64,000 nt of DNA from Bathynomus jamesi. Lineage: Eukaryota > Arthropoda > Malacostraca > Isopoda > Cirolanidae. The DNA is taken from positions 310,001-374,000 of the forward strand of contig JAJOZX010001860.1 of NCBI GenBank assembly GCA_023014485.1, read 5' to 3'. Each line of letters starts with the position of its first letter. The stretch's first letter is position 1. Under the pieces are notes generated by a model. The model made no database searches and was not told where the DNA came from. It saw only the letters and a list, made by a program, of their open reading frames with translations. Of this stretch, positions 32,536-41,460 are shown in pieces. Position numbers and translations under genes: made by a program.

Positions 32536-33449
32536 CAGGGTGTCCCAGAATTAACTATCTATTTCAATGAAATCGGACAAATTTTTTAAACACACACTTT
32601 TATTTATGTTTATCATGTTTAATATGTGTTAAAAATGTATAAATTTCTAAATTTTTTTATAATTTTATTTTCATAATTTTTTCATTATCTGGTCCAATGA
32701 AAGACCGTTTGAAGTCATAGAATGGCAAAGAGACTCTCCAAAAGTTAACGTGTGGCTTGGAATGACCAAATCCAAAATTTATGGCCCATTCTTCTTTGCG
32801 GAAGCAACTGTAACAGGTACCGTCTACCTTGATATGCTTCAGCAGTTTCTCGAACCACAGCTTCTTGATGATGGCATTCTTGATAATGTTGTGTTTCAAC
32901 AAGAAGCATTGATCTTTTGGCGATAAACCTTTGTTTTTATGAAACCCCATGCAAAGAAATCCAGGGGTGTCAAATCCGGAGAACGCGGAGGCCAAGGTCG
33001 AGGTCCTCCACGTCCAATCCACCGATTCGGAAGGCGTCTGTTGAGGTATTCTCGAACAATTAGGTCATAATGACATGGTGCTCCATCTTGTTGAAACACA
33101 ACATTATCAAGAATGCCATCATCAAGAAGCTGTGGTTCGAGAAACTGCTGAAGCATATCAAGGTAGACGGTACCTATTACAGTTGCTTCCGCAAAGAAGA
33201 ATGGGCCATAAATTTTGGATTTGGTCATTCCAAGCCACACGTTAACTTTTGGAGTCTCTTTGCCATTCTATGACTTCAAACGGTCTTTCATTGGACCAGA
33301 TAATGAAAAAATTATGAAAATAAAATTATGAAAAAAATTTAGAAATTTATACATTTTTAACACATATTAAACATGATAAACATAAATAAGTGTTTTTAAA
33401 AAATTTGTCCGATTTCATTGAAATAGATAGTTAATTCTGGGACACCCTG
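32536..33449 (-). mobile_element. Fold-back mariner-like element
   Basis: CAGGGTGTCCCAGAATTAACT and its complement form the ends next to TA on both sides (32534-32535, 33450-33451). The inverted arms are long: 32536-32903 and 33087-33449. Both carry the same transposase stretch (WLGMTKSKIYGPFFFAEAT, then LLDDGILDNVVFQQ) in opposite directions. The 183-bp centre carries the next part of the gene only once. It is a normal element whose one side was replaced by an inverted copy of the other. Confidence 0.88.
32896..33240 (-). pseudogene. Tc1/mariner (DDE_3-like) transposase fragment
   Basis: Reads WLGMTKSKIYGPFFFAEATV, YLDMLQQFLEPQLLDDGILD, VVFQQDGAPCHYDLIVREYL and RPWPPRSPDLTPLDFFAWGF. QQDGAP and SPDLTPLDFF are the second and third catalytic boxes, about 34 residues apart as in DD34D-type enzymes. 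The N-terminal half, with the DNA-binding domain and first catalytic Asp, is missing because the palindrome turns round before it. Confidence 0.82.
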
Positions 33450-33606
33450 TACAGTACGTTGTATCCCACTTTTCATTATTAAATGTTGTCCCACCACTAA
33501 CTTCAGCCAGTCCTTCCATGGTTCATCTTGTAATCAACACTGACTATCAGTATACAGATACACCATCTAATTTCAATTTAAGTTATTTTTATTTATTTAC
33601 TTTAGC

Positions 33607-33945
33607 ATCTCGTGGCTTGGTCAGTTAGGGCAGTGGTTCCCAACCGGTTTTGGCTTATGGCCCCCTTAGGAACCTTATTTTTTCCTGTGGCCCCCATAAG
33701 CATTATTTTCAGTACGTAATATGCAGATTAACTCTATTTTACAAAATAACATTTTCCTGTGGCCCCCATAAGCATTATTTTCAGTACGTAATATGCAGAT
33801 TAACTCTATTTTACAAAATAACATTTTCCTGTGGCCCCCTTCAAATGTGCCATGGCCCCCGGTTGGGAAACACTGAGTTAGGGCATCGCCCAGCAGTGCT
33901 GAGACTCCACGGAGTTGTAGGTTCGAAATCCAGTGATGCTTAGAG
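33607..33945 (+). ncRNA. tRNA-type SINE head, split by a hAT MITE
   Basis: With the 245-bp insert removed, the sequence reads TGGCTTGGTCAGTTAGGG joined to CATCGCCCAGCAGTGCTGA, then GTAGGTTCGAAATCC. These look like pol III A-box (TGGCTTGGTCAGT) and B-box (GGTTCGAAATCC) elements at tRNA-like spacing. No complete cloverleaf was established, and the anticodon region is degenerate. I read it as a tRNA-derived SINE. The 3' limit is not defined. Confidence 0.55.
33631..33875. mobile_element. hAT MITE with internal 72-bp duplication
   Basis: CAGTGGTTCCCAACCGG and the complement of CCGGTTGGGAAACACTG, flanked by the 8-bp duplication AGTTAGGG (33623-33630, 33876-33883). Inside, a 72-bp unit starting CCTGTGGCCCCCATAAGCAT occurs twice in tandem with no visible difference (33686-33830). 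Confidence 0.92.
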
Positions 33946-34414
33946 CTGGGCGGGTCTTTTCTGCACCTCCATTTAATTGGCTCGGGACGTCTACCCCTCA
34001 CTTTCTCGGGATATTTGGGACACGGATGTTACCTTTCTGTATAGTTTTTAATTATAAAAAGTCATGGAAATGTAGGCCTAACTGTCTGACACGAGTTTGC
34101 TGTTCATCTTCAGTCTGGGTACTGATTATTAAATTTGGAACCATCGTCTGAATCTCATAAAAATTCGCTTTTTTTTTTTTTATATATCAATGTCAGTTCC
34201 GTGGTTATTTTGTTTCATTTTCTTTAAATTCAAAAGGCTTACCAGATTTAGAATTTTTTTTTTTTTTTTTTTTTTTAAATGTTCTAAAGCCATTATTTTT
34301 TTTTCATTTTACGCAGATGAAAAGAAATCCGAATTCATAAATGCCATAACTTCTTAGTCAGTCCCCATTTATTTCACAATATTTCCTATTAATTCCTGCT
34401 GATGTTCCTTTTCT

Positions 34415-34684
34415 TCAGCTGTCATATTGGTCGTTGAACTTTTTGTAAAAGTCTTTCACTTTGGTATACACCTGTACTAATGCACTGACATTATCTTTGC
34501 ACTCCTCACATCTTTCCAGGATAACTCCTCTCCACTCGTTGCTCGCTAATATTTTTTTTTTTTTTTTTTGTGAGTCGACTGAAGTTCGAAGCGAAGTCAT
34601 GTGGGTGGGCAATGTGTGTACTATTTTTCGCAGATAACGCATTTTGTGCTGGTCAGCTAGTCGTGTATAGTATTGGTGTTCCAA
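34415..34684 (-). CDS. Unrecognised 89-residue ORF, possible host gene
   Basis: The ORF reads MEHQYYTRLADQHKMRYLRK, then a lysine run coded by a poly(A) tract, then NEWRGVILERCEECKDNVSA and VYTKVKDFYKKFNDQYDS. Outside the lysine run the composition is that of a soluble helical protein, and the codons are not repeat-like. I do not recognise it. It starts about 100 bp from the plus-strand gene at 34789 and points away from it, so the two could share a promoter region. The homopolymer in the middle is suspicious: it may be an intron edge, an expansion or a sequencing slip. Treat as tentative. Confidence 0.35.
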   Translation of the reverse strand: MEHQYYTRLADQHKMRYLRKIVHTLPTHMTSLRTSVDSQKKKKKILASNEWRGVILERCEECKDNVSALVQVYTKVKDFYKKFNDQYDS

Positions 34685-34788
34685 AATAGGTCTACTTAAA
34701 TTTCAGTTTTTGTAAGTTCACAAATATAGAAAATTTATTTTTTAACGTTTTCATCTATTCCTCCATTTATACAATTATTTATTTTCAG

Positions 34789-35348
34789 ATATGCTGAGCT
34801 TGAAAAGATTATTAAGACGACCTAGATTGAGGAAAAGGAGAATCATTATTATTTTTATGATTGGAGCAATGGTGTATTTCACGTATCAGTTCGGTTTTAT
34901 TTCGGAACTTTCCGAGTCCAAAAAAGAAATAAAATATAGATCCGTTAAAGTAGAAAAATTTGCCGATGTTTTTAGTGTAAATAATGAATTAAATGTAAAT
35001 AAAATGGCAAATGAAGAACCTGAATCAAAGACATCGGGAAGCGTGTTTAGATGCCAGCAGTCTCAACGATTAATAGCCTCAGACAAAGTGAATGATGATT
35101 ACTGTGACTGTCCTGAAGATGGGTCAGACGAGTTTTTGACAGATGCTTGTGACAAAGCAGTTTTTATTTGTAAATCGACGAAACGAGGCTTCCCGTCCAA
35201 AATTGTTTCCGCTTGGGTCAATGACGGAGTTTGCGATTGCTGTGATGGTTCGGATGAATGGCAAGAGAAGAATTTAATATTGTCTTTGTCACACGATTTC
35301 CAGAAAAAAATTCATAGATGGGTGTCTCCGTGTGAAGTACTCTGTTGA
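34789..35348 (+). CDS. Membrane-anchored glucosidase II beta-like (PRKCSH-type) protein, partial
   Basis: The exon follows a good acceptor (TTATTTTCAG at 34779-34788), and the first ATG is two bases in. Residues 1-17 are basic (LKRLLRRPRLRKRR). Residues 18-37 form one membrane helix (IIIIFMIGAMVYFTYQFGF), giving a type II anchor rather than a cleaved signal peptide. Residues about 85-160 hold two LDLa-like repeats: VNDDYCDCPEDGSDE and VNDGVCDCCDGSDEW. These match the N-terminal domain of glucosidase II beta, which partners the ER glucan-trimming alpha subunit. The membrane anchor is unlike canonical beta subunits. The ORF stops at 35348, but GTGAAG at 35332 is a plausible donor that would split a Cys codon, so more exons probably follow. 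Confidence 0.72.
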
Positions 35349-36292
35349 AGTTATGGACTCGTGGATTTAACTTTTCTTTTATGCAGTTCCAAAATTAGGG
35401 TATATCATTTAGAAAAATAAAACTTTAAAGACCACTCCTCGGATTTTGGTAAACTTTAGCTGCTGTAGGTAGCTCCGTTATGAAGTTGGCCGCCGTTTGA
35501 GCATTGTTATAAAATGTGATAAATTGTTAAATTTATATTATTTTAAGCATTATTTACAGATTATAGGAAGTTACTTTTTGTTTTTATAGCTTTAAATTTG
35601 TGAAGATGTTACGTTGTTTCGTCACGGACACGAGGTATTGTTTTAAATGACAAAATTTTTGCTACTTTCAGTAGTGTTTGTTGCCTTGTCTGTTCAGACA
35701 TTTGTTTTATGAGGAACAAATTTTATTTAACATTTTTATAAAATTATAACTAAGTAACTTCTTTTTTTTTTCCACCTTTGATAATTTTTTGAATAGTAAG
35801 CCTAACTGCTAAGCCATCGAGGTGCTTTTGGGAAGTGAGTCACAAGCTTTTAAATATTATGGGTTTATATGTAGACAATATTTCGCCACGCATTGATCTC
35901 TTATGGCCACGATAAAAACACTGGTAAACATTAGATCATGTCACGGAACTCAAACCAAGCGTGGTACCTCGCTGTAGTGTCCCATCTAGCAATCTTGCTA
36001 TTTACCCTTCACTGGCAAGACAAAGGTGTGAGATCGCGAACGTTTTGTTGTTCCCAGATTTTTTTATCGCAGTTGGTAGAGCGAAATGTAATATGGCATG
36101 ACCTGCATCGCTCAAGATGAACCTTTGTTTACAATTAGCCCTGGTATTTATTTTTATACGCGCGAACATCTTTATGGAATGATGAATAGTGAATTTCATA
36201 TATGGGTCGAGAGTTTTCGCTTTTTGTAATTACTTAATGTGGTGCACTTCTAACTCACTTGGTGTATTTGCAACCACTTTGGGATTGCGATA
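35349..36292. other. Probable intron or intergenic, no gene seen
   Basis: AT-rich. An AATAAA at 35416 could be a poly(A) signal if the upstream ORF really ends at 35348. No further PRKCSH-like exon could be recognised here. Confidence 0.45.
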
Positions 36293-36300
36293 ATTAGCAC

Positions 36301-37793
36301 TAGTGATATACCGATTCCAAAATTTATCCGAAGCCGATTCTTGCCTATACTTTAAAAAAATTAATTCTTCATAAATTTTACTAATCTAATGCGAGAACTT
36401 TTTCATATTTTTACATTTCAAATTTGTTTAATCACTTTTCCTTAGCTCGCTCCACAATTTGTTACTCGTATACCAGTGGCCAGACATTTCGCTACTAGGT
36501 CTGTTCGTTACTAGGTCACTTCGCTACCATTAAAGGTTAAAATCATTGTTATATTATTTTATACATAAAGCTGTGTTACAATATTTACATAGGTAAATAA
36601 ACTGAGGTACATTTGTTGATGTTTATTAAGACAAAACGGGACTAGTATGTTTCATGGACTGCTCTCGATTTTCCTACAAAATTGCAAACAAGGGCAGTCG
36701 ATGACCCTGATTTTGTTTCTGCAATCGGTTTTTTTGAGAAACCTAACCTAACAACCTAGAAAAATGTATTTTTGACTAAAAAAAGTGCATAACTTAACAT
36801 GTTATTACATTATCATTTGTATAATTTAGGTCTCGTAAAGATCACGAATTGATCGGTGTAGGGTTCACTTTGTGATGCGTGATCTTTAGGGGGGCTCCGC
36901 CCCCGTACCCCCGAGACCTAAATTATACAAATGATAATGTAATATGTTGTTATGCACATTTTTAGTAAAAAATACATTTTTCTAGGTTAGGTTAGGTTTC
37001 TAAAAAAAAAAACGATTGCAGAAACAAAATCAGGGTCATTGACTAACCTTGTTTGCAACTTTGTGGGAAAATCGAGAGCAGTTCATGAAAAATACTAGGT
37101 CCTATAAAACATTTCTTAATGTTTATTTCATACCACGTGGCGTGACCAACTAACTAACAAACTTTTTTGAATATGGTAGCGAAGCGACCTAGTAACGAAC
37201 TGTCCTAGCACCTCGTATACCGTAGCTAAAATGTGGAAAAGTTTTATTACTCGGTAAAATAATAGATATTTTAATTTCATAAGTTGAATACCAATACTGA
37301 AAGTAATTGTTTTTCCTTATGCTGAATGTACCTTCTTCAACAATTTTTCGTTAAAATTTAAAAGTCCGTGGTGGCCAATTTGAATAAAAAAAAAATGTAA
37401 ATATAATTTGGGTTTATAAAATTAAATTAGTCACTGTAATAAGGTAGTTTATAATTTATATATTAAAGTACTACTTAATATAGAATTATTATTAATGGAG
37501 TAGAATATTACAACAGTTTATATACAATAATATTTAGAGATGAGCTAGTTAGAGAAACTAAATTTATGGGCAACTTAACTTCTTACGCTTTCCCTTTTTC
37601 ATAAATGTAAAATATTTTTTTTAGAATTATACTTGAAATGAGTAAAATTATGATAAGTGTTTTTTGTCTGTTCAATTTTCTATAAATATAGATTTTGTTC
37701 TGTAATGAAAATTTCAAAGAATCGATGAGAATCGGCTAAATTTCGCTGATGTCCATGGCTAAAAAAAATGGCCGATTAAGCGGTAGACCACTA
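36301..37793. mobile_element. Non-autonomous hAT-like element
   Basis: TAGTGATATACCGATTCC at the left and the complement of TTAAGCGGTAGACCACTA at the right. The flanking 8-mers are ATTAGCAC (36293-36300) and ATTAGGAC (37794-37801), one mismatch. GCCGATTCTTG-like repeats lie inside both ends. No transposase. A fold-back element sits inside. Confidence 0.75.
36475..37215. repeat. Fold-back element, about 340-bp arms
   Basis: CATTTCGCTACTAGGTCTGTT at the left pairs with GAACTGTCCTAG / AGCGAAGCGACCTAGTAACG at the right. The stem continues through GGACTGCTCTCGATTTTCCT, CAGGGTCAT/ATGACCCTG and AACCTAACCTAAC/GGTTAGGTTAGGTT to a GC-rich centre (GGGGGGCTCCGCCCCC, 36890-36905). Arms have clearly diverged, including a block of extra sequence near 36540-36600 and 37100. 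No coding sequence. Confidence 0.88.
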
Positions 37794-37801
37794 ATTAGGA
37801 C

Positions 37802-38570
37802 TATGACCAAAGGCTATCTTTATCTTGTCAGGCTACAGTTGTATAAAATTTAATTCTCTTGTAAAATCGAGGAAAAGCCAGACCATAAATTTACAGTGTC
37901 ACAGCCATCAAAATTTTTAGCTTCATATCCAAAGCCAGAGACTAAATTTGTGAAGCTGCACTCAAAATCTAAGTGGCTCATAAGCTTGAAGTAAATGTTA
38001 ACGTCTCACTGGCTTCAAACTTTGTTGAAAATATTTTTTATGAAACTATTTACAGATTATGCGAGCGTGGAATCGAATTTAATTGAATGAATAGCAGTGC
38101 TTCACCGGCGCTTCGACTGCCGAGGTCATATCGCGCAGATACTAGAATAAGGAGAGAGAACGAGAAAATAGGGGGAAAGGAAGCAGCGGAAAAAAGACTG
38201 TGAGAGAAAGCAAAAGTAGTAGGAAAGAGGAAGAAATTATACCCGAGTCGCATTAAATAGAGAATAAGAGGCCAGTCTGGCGGAGAAAGGAGCAGTGCGT
38301 CCTTCGGTATAAGTGTGAAGTCACTCAACGAAAGAGCAAGAGTAGAGTCTGAAGGGCAGAAAGGGAGGACAAACCAAGAGTATGGGAGCTACTAAATATT
38401 AAATCGTCATACCTTATCCGCAAATGCTCGGACTCCGGGTGACTCCGTTCACGATCACCCTTCTCCCTCTCAGGTTTAGCAAATCAACGAAAAAAATTAC
38501 TAAACGTAGCACGATTAAATGGCAGTAAAATTACTCGTACATCAATTACTGGAAAATAAATAAATAAAAT
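37802..38570. other. 3' flank of the glucuronosyltransferase gene
   Basis: Lies just beyond the stop codon on the minus strand and may include its 3' UTR. A purine-rich stretch (AAGGAGAGAGAACGAGAAAATAG type) at 38140-38270 is the only notable feature. No other gene seen. Confidence 0.5.
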
Positions 38571-40428
38571 TTACACTTCTATTTTTACATTCGTTGCTTG
38601 TCCTCTCGTTCGTAGTTTGGTTTCTTGCTTCAGATTTGGATCCACAGTTTGAGTATGCCACACTAAAACCTGACAGAGAAAATTCATTCCTAATTATCAT
38701 AAATAAAAGTTCCCCATACTAGCCACCTGAAGCAGCCCTACCCACTTACCCAGGTTACCCTTACCTGGGGAGGACACCAAGTAAAATAAATAGTAGCAGG
38801 TTATTCACATACGCAAAGGATTTAATTGTAAAGGAAACCAGCAGCATATGAAAGAGAAAAATGAAGCAACTAAACAAAGGAGTGGTGTAATTAGAATGCA
38901 GCACAAACCTGAGTACATAGTTCTGCTTTCGGCTCCAAATCTTCCCTTTTCACTAATTTCTCTATAAAGTCTGTCTCCTGAAATCCTCTCTGAGACCTGT
39001 GGCTAAAATAAGCCTCGCGATTTTGTAATAGGAGACCGAGATTAACCGCGAATCCAGCCATATCTATGGCAAAAGATCTGTCAGGCCTCCAACCAACAAT
39101 CCAGCCATTCACTCGACCTTTAGAATTTAAGGATGGTCGTTCACCATCACTCCACCTGCCAAACCAACAGGCCAGACAGACACTCCTTTGGTATATCGCA
39201 TCTGCAATTAATATACTTAGTTGCATCCTTTCAGCAAAATAAATTTCGATAAATTCGTAAAAATTATGAAGAACTATTAATCATTATTAGTAGTTAGGCC
39301 TACCTCAGTAAACAGTTCAATGCTGTAAGTGTTGTCATCATCAGCAAAATAAACTACTCCTACGTCGGATGAAGCAAAGTTATTTCTAAGCCATTTTATT
39401 CCCTCATTTCTTTGTAAAACTCCTCTTGGTTTATACCAACGTGGATCCTAACGTAAATTCTTGGAAAATGAAAATTTAAAAAAAAAAAAAAGCTTTGTTG
39501 CAAAGGTTCTTAATAATAATAATAATTTAAATACAATAAATAGACAAAATAAGGATCAAATCAGATTATATTACATTATAGTTAGTTATATAACTTAATC
39601 AAATACGTAATGAATTGAGTGAGCCGAGGTCGTAGTCAATGTCGTAACACTGCTTCCGGTCGATGGGTGAAGTTAACCCTTTAAGGACTAAAGGTACAAA
39701 TTGCTAACGTTTCAAATACACGCATTCATAACTTAACCCTAGAAAAAATTCAGGGCTTAAAGGGTTAAGCGACATTAGGTCTGGGTAGTAATAGTAGTAG
39801 TAATAGTGTGATGGGAGACCGTCCTCCGCGTCACGTCCAGATTATGTATCGACCTAAGGTTCGGAGCCCACGTAAAACTGTAGATCCCCTCCATCATATG
39901 ACCTTAGATGTTGCGAAGGACATTAAACAACTACATTATTACATTAAACGATTAAATAAAAAAAAAAAAAAAAACATACATCATGTTTAACTTTCCAACC
40001 AGGCGGCGATTCTTTGTAAAGATGAGTGAAGGGAATACTGGAGGAAGCTAAAAAGTCAGCAACTAATTGTGATGGAGAAGCTGCATCCTCAACTACAATC
40101 CAATGAATGGCAGGTATGTGTAAAAAAACATTTTTTAATCTGAATGAGGAAAAAATCAAAACATACGTAAACACTTAATGAATTAATATAAGTAAATATG
40201 ACAATGGCAATTAAAACAGAAACTAAATTCATTAAGTACTGGTAATTAATTTTAACTTTCTAAAATATAATTTGCCACAATATTCCTCAAGCCTACCTCG
40301 TAAGTTCAGCTTTTTGTACAGGTCGAGAATAAGTAGGAGTTATGATGTAAATCGTTGGTAAAAGTTCACTTAAATATTGTTCTTCTGGAGCGCTCATTCG
40401 TTTTAATAATGAAGTCAAAAATATTATC
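38571..40428 (-). CDS. B3GAT3-like: Beta-1,3-glucuronosyltransferase (B3GAT/GlcAT-I type), five visible exons, one frameshift
   Basis: Exons on the minus strand are 40428-40297, 40139-39980, 39447-39304, 39201-38909 and 38669-38571, all with AG/GT borders and consistent phase. They read, in order, LPTIYIITPTYSRPVQKAEL, then TRLKNVFLHIPAIHWIVVED, VVYFADDDNTYSIELFTE, and MRYTKGVSVWPVGLAGG with IDMAGFAVNLGLLL. The last exon is VLVWHTQTVDPNLKQETKLR and ends KIEV-stop. YFADDDNTYS is the metal/UDP-binding DxD motif. The family adds GlcA to the Gal-Gal-Xyl linker of proteoglycans in the Golgi. The 5' exon with the membrane anchor was not found. In exon 39201-38909 the frame breaks after GGVMV: GTGAACGA needs one more base to continue ERPSLN. 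All other exons are intact, so sequencing error and recent inactivation are both possible. The choice of B3GAT3 over B3GAT1/2 is uncertain. Confidence 0.9.
39620..39976 (+). ncRNA. 5S-rRNA-derived SINE in an intron
   Basis: With the TTAA-flanked insert removed, the head reads ACTGCTTCCGGTCGATGGGT, GAAGTTAAGCGACATTAGG, TCTGGGTAGTA and, after a short (AGT)n-like expansion, GATGGGAGACCGTCC. These match 5S rRNA words (GAAGTTAAGC, GGCCTGGTTAGTA, GATGGGAGACCG) in the right order, including the internal pol III control region. A unique body and an A run (39959-39973) follow. This is the layout of 5S-type SINEs (SINE3). It lies antisense in an intron of the glucuronosyltransferase gene. Confidence 0.72.
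39677..39764. mobile_element. piggyBac-like TTAA MITE in the SINE
   Basis: CCCTTTAAG and its complement CTTAAAGGG bound an 88-bp unit with TTAA at both sides (39673-39676, 39765-39768). Excision restores the 5S-like GAAGTTAAGC, so TTAA was the target. Too short to encode anything. Confidence 0.8.
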
Positions 40429-41460
40429 TGAAAAGTGAAAACAATCTGGTATTATTTAGCATGAAAAAATTCTTAAATATATAATTTATCACACTAAAAA
40501 CAATACTGTTGTAAACGGGTTTAAAAGTTAAAATAATCTTACGGGTCTGTAATAACAGCAGTGAGCAAATAATAGTAAATATTCAAATAAGTGTGCCATA
40601 CGGGGCCAACCACCTCATTTTAATCCTATTTGTAGCATTTAGAAATATTATAAACCATTTCCATTTTCCTAATTGGGGCACTGCAACAGGATTAAATGGG
40701 GATTCCAGACATGGTATTCACTTTGAATGGTCTTAAAATAAATTTGGGCAAAATCTATCAATTTTTTCCCCCATTTATGTACATGAAAGCATTAAATTCC
40801 TTTTCAAATCTGATTCTTATTAAGTTCACTTTTCGATACTGTATTGTTTAGAATTTAGATGATCTAAGCCAGTGGTACTCATTGCGCGGCTCTCAAGCCA
40901 AATGCGGCTCGTGATGGGCCTAAGTGGCGGTTCTCGATGCATGGAATGAGAGAGAGAAAAATTTGGATATATTCAATTTATATAGGATCGTCGTCACAAA
41001 AGAACAGCTGATGAGCTATATATATAATATATATATAATTAGTGGTGGACCGGATATCCGCATCCGCACTTCTGTGCGGATGTTATGCGGATATTACCTC
41101 TAATAAATTATGCATTTTACAATTAAATTATTAGCTTATAAAGTAGCTTATAAGGCCCAGTCATGCACATTTCATGTAAAGTATTAATTACACTGTACAA
41201 CAAATTTTCGGTTCAGAAAAAAAACGGGAATAACATTCGGTCATTCTTAATATTTCGAGTGTGCTGATTGCAAATCTGAAAATAGTTTTTTTCTATCACC
41301 ACGTTTTTTCGTAATGACTGCTTAAAATCTTCATACCACAAAATAAGAATATATTGATAAACAGATACGCCTTATCATATGGAACAGTTTAATTATTGCT
41401 ATACTTCAACATATATGCACAAAATTAACATAAAACTCTCGTATTATACTGTTTTCAACT
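40429..41460. other. Upstream region with transposon ends
   Basis: No upstream exon of the glucuronosyltransferase gene could be recognised. CAGTGGTACTCATTGCGCGGCT at about 40873 looks like a lone hAT terminus (CAGTGGT start). TAGTGGTGGACCGGATATCCG at about 41042 looks like another, next to a TATATAAT run. Their partners were not found. Confidence 0.45.

Noticed and set aside
38050..38328. 92-residue minus-strand ORF downstream of the glucuronosyltransferase stop
   Set aside because: Low-complexity Phe/Ser/Leu content from a purine-rich tract, with no splice link to the gene.
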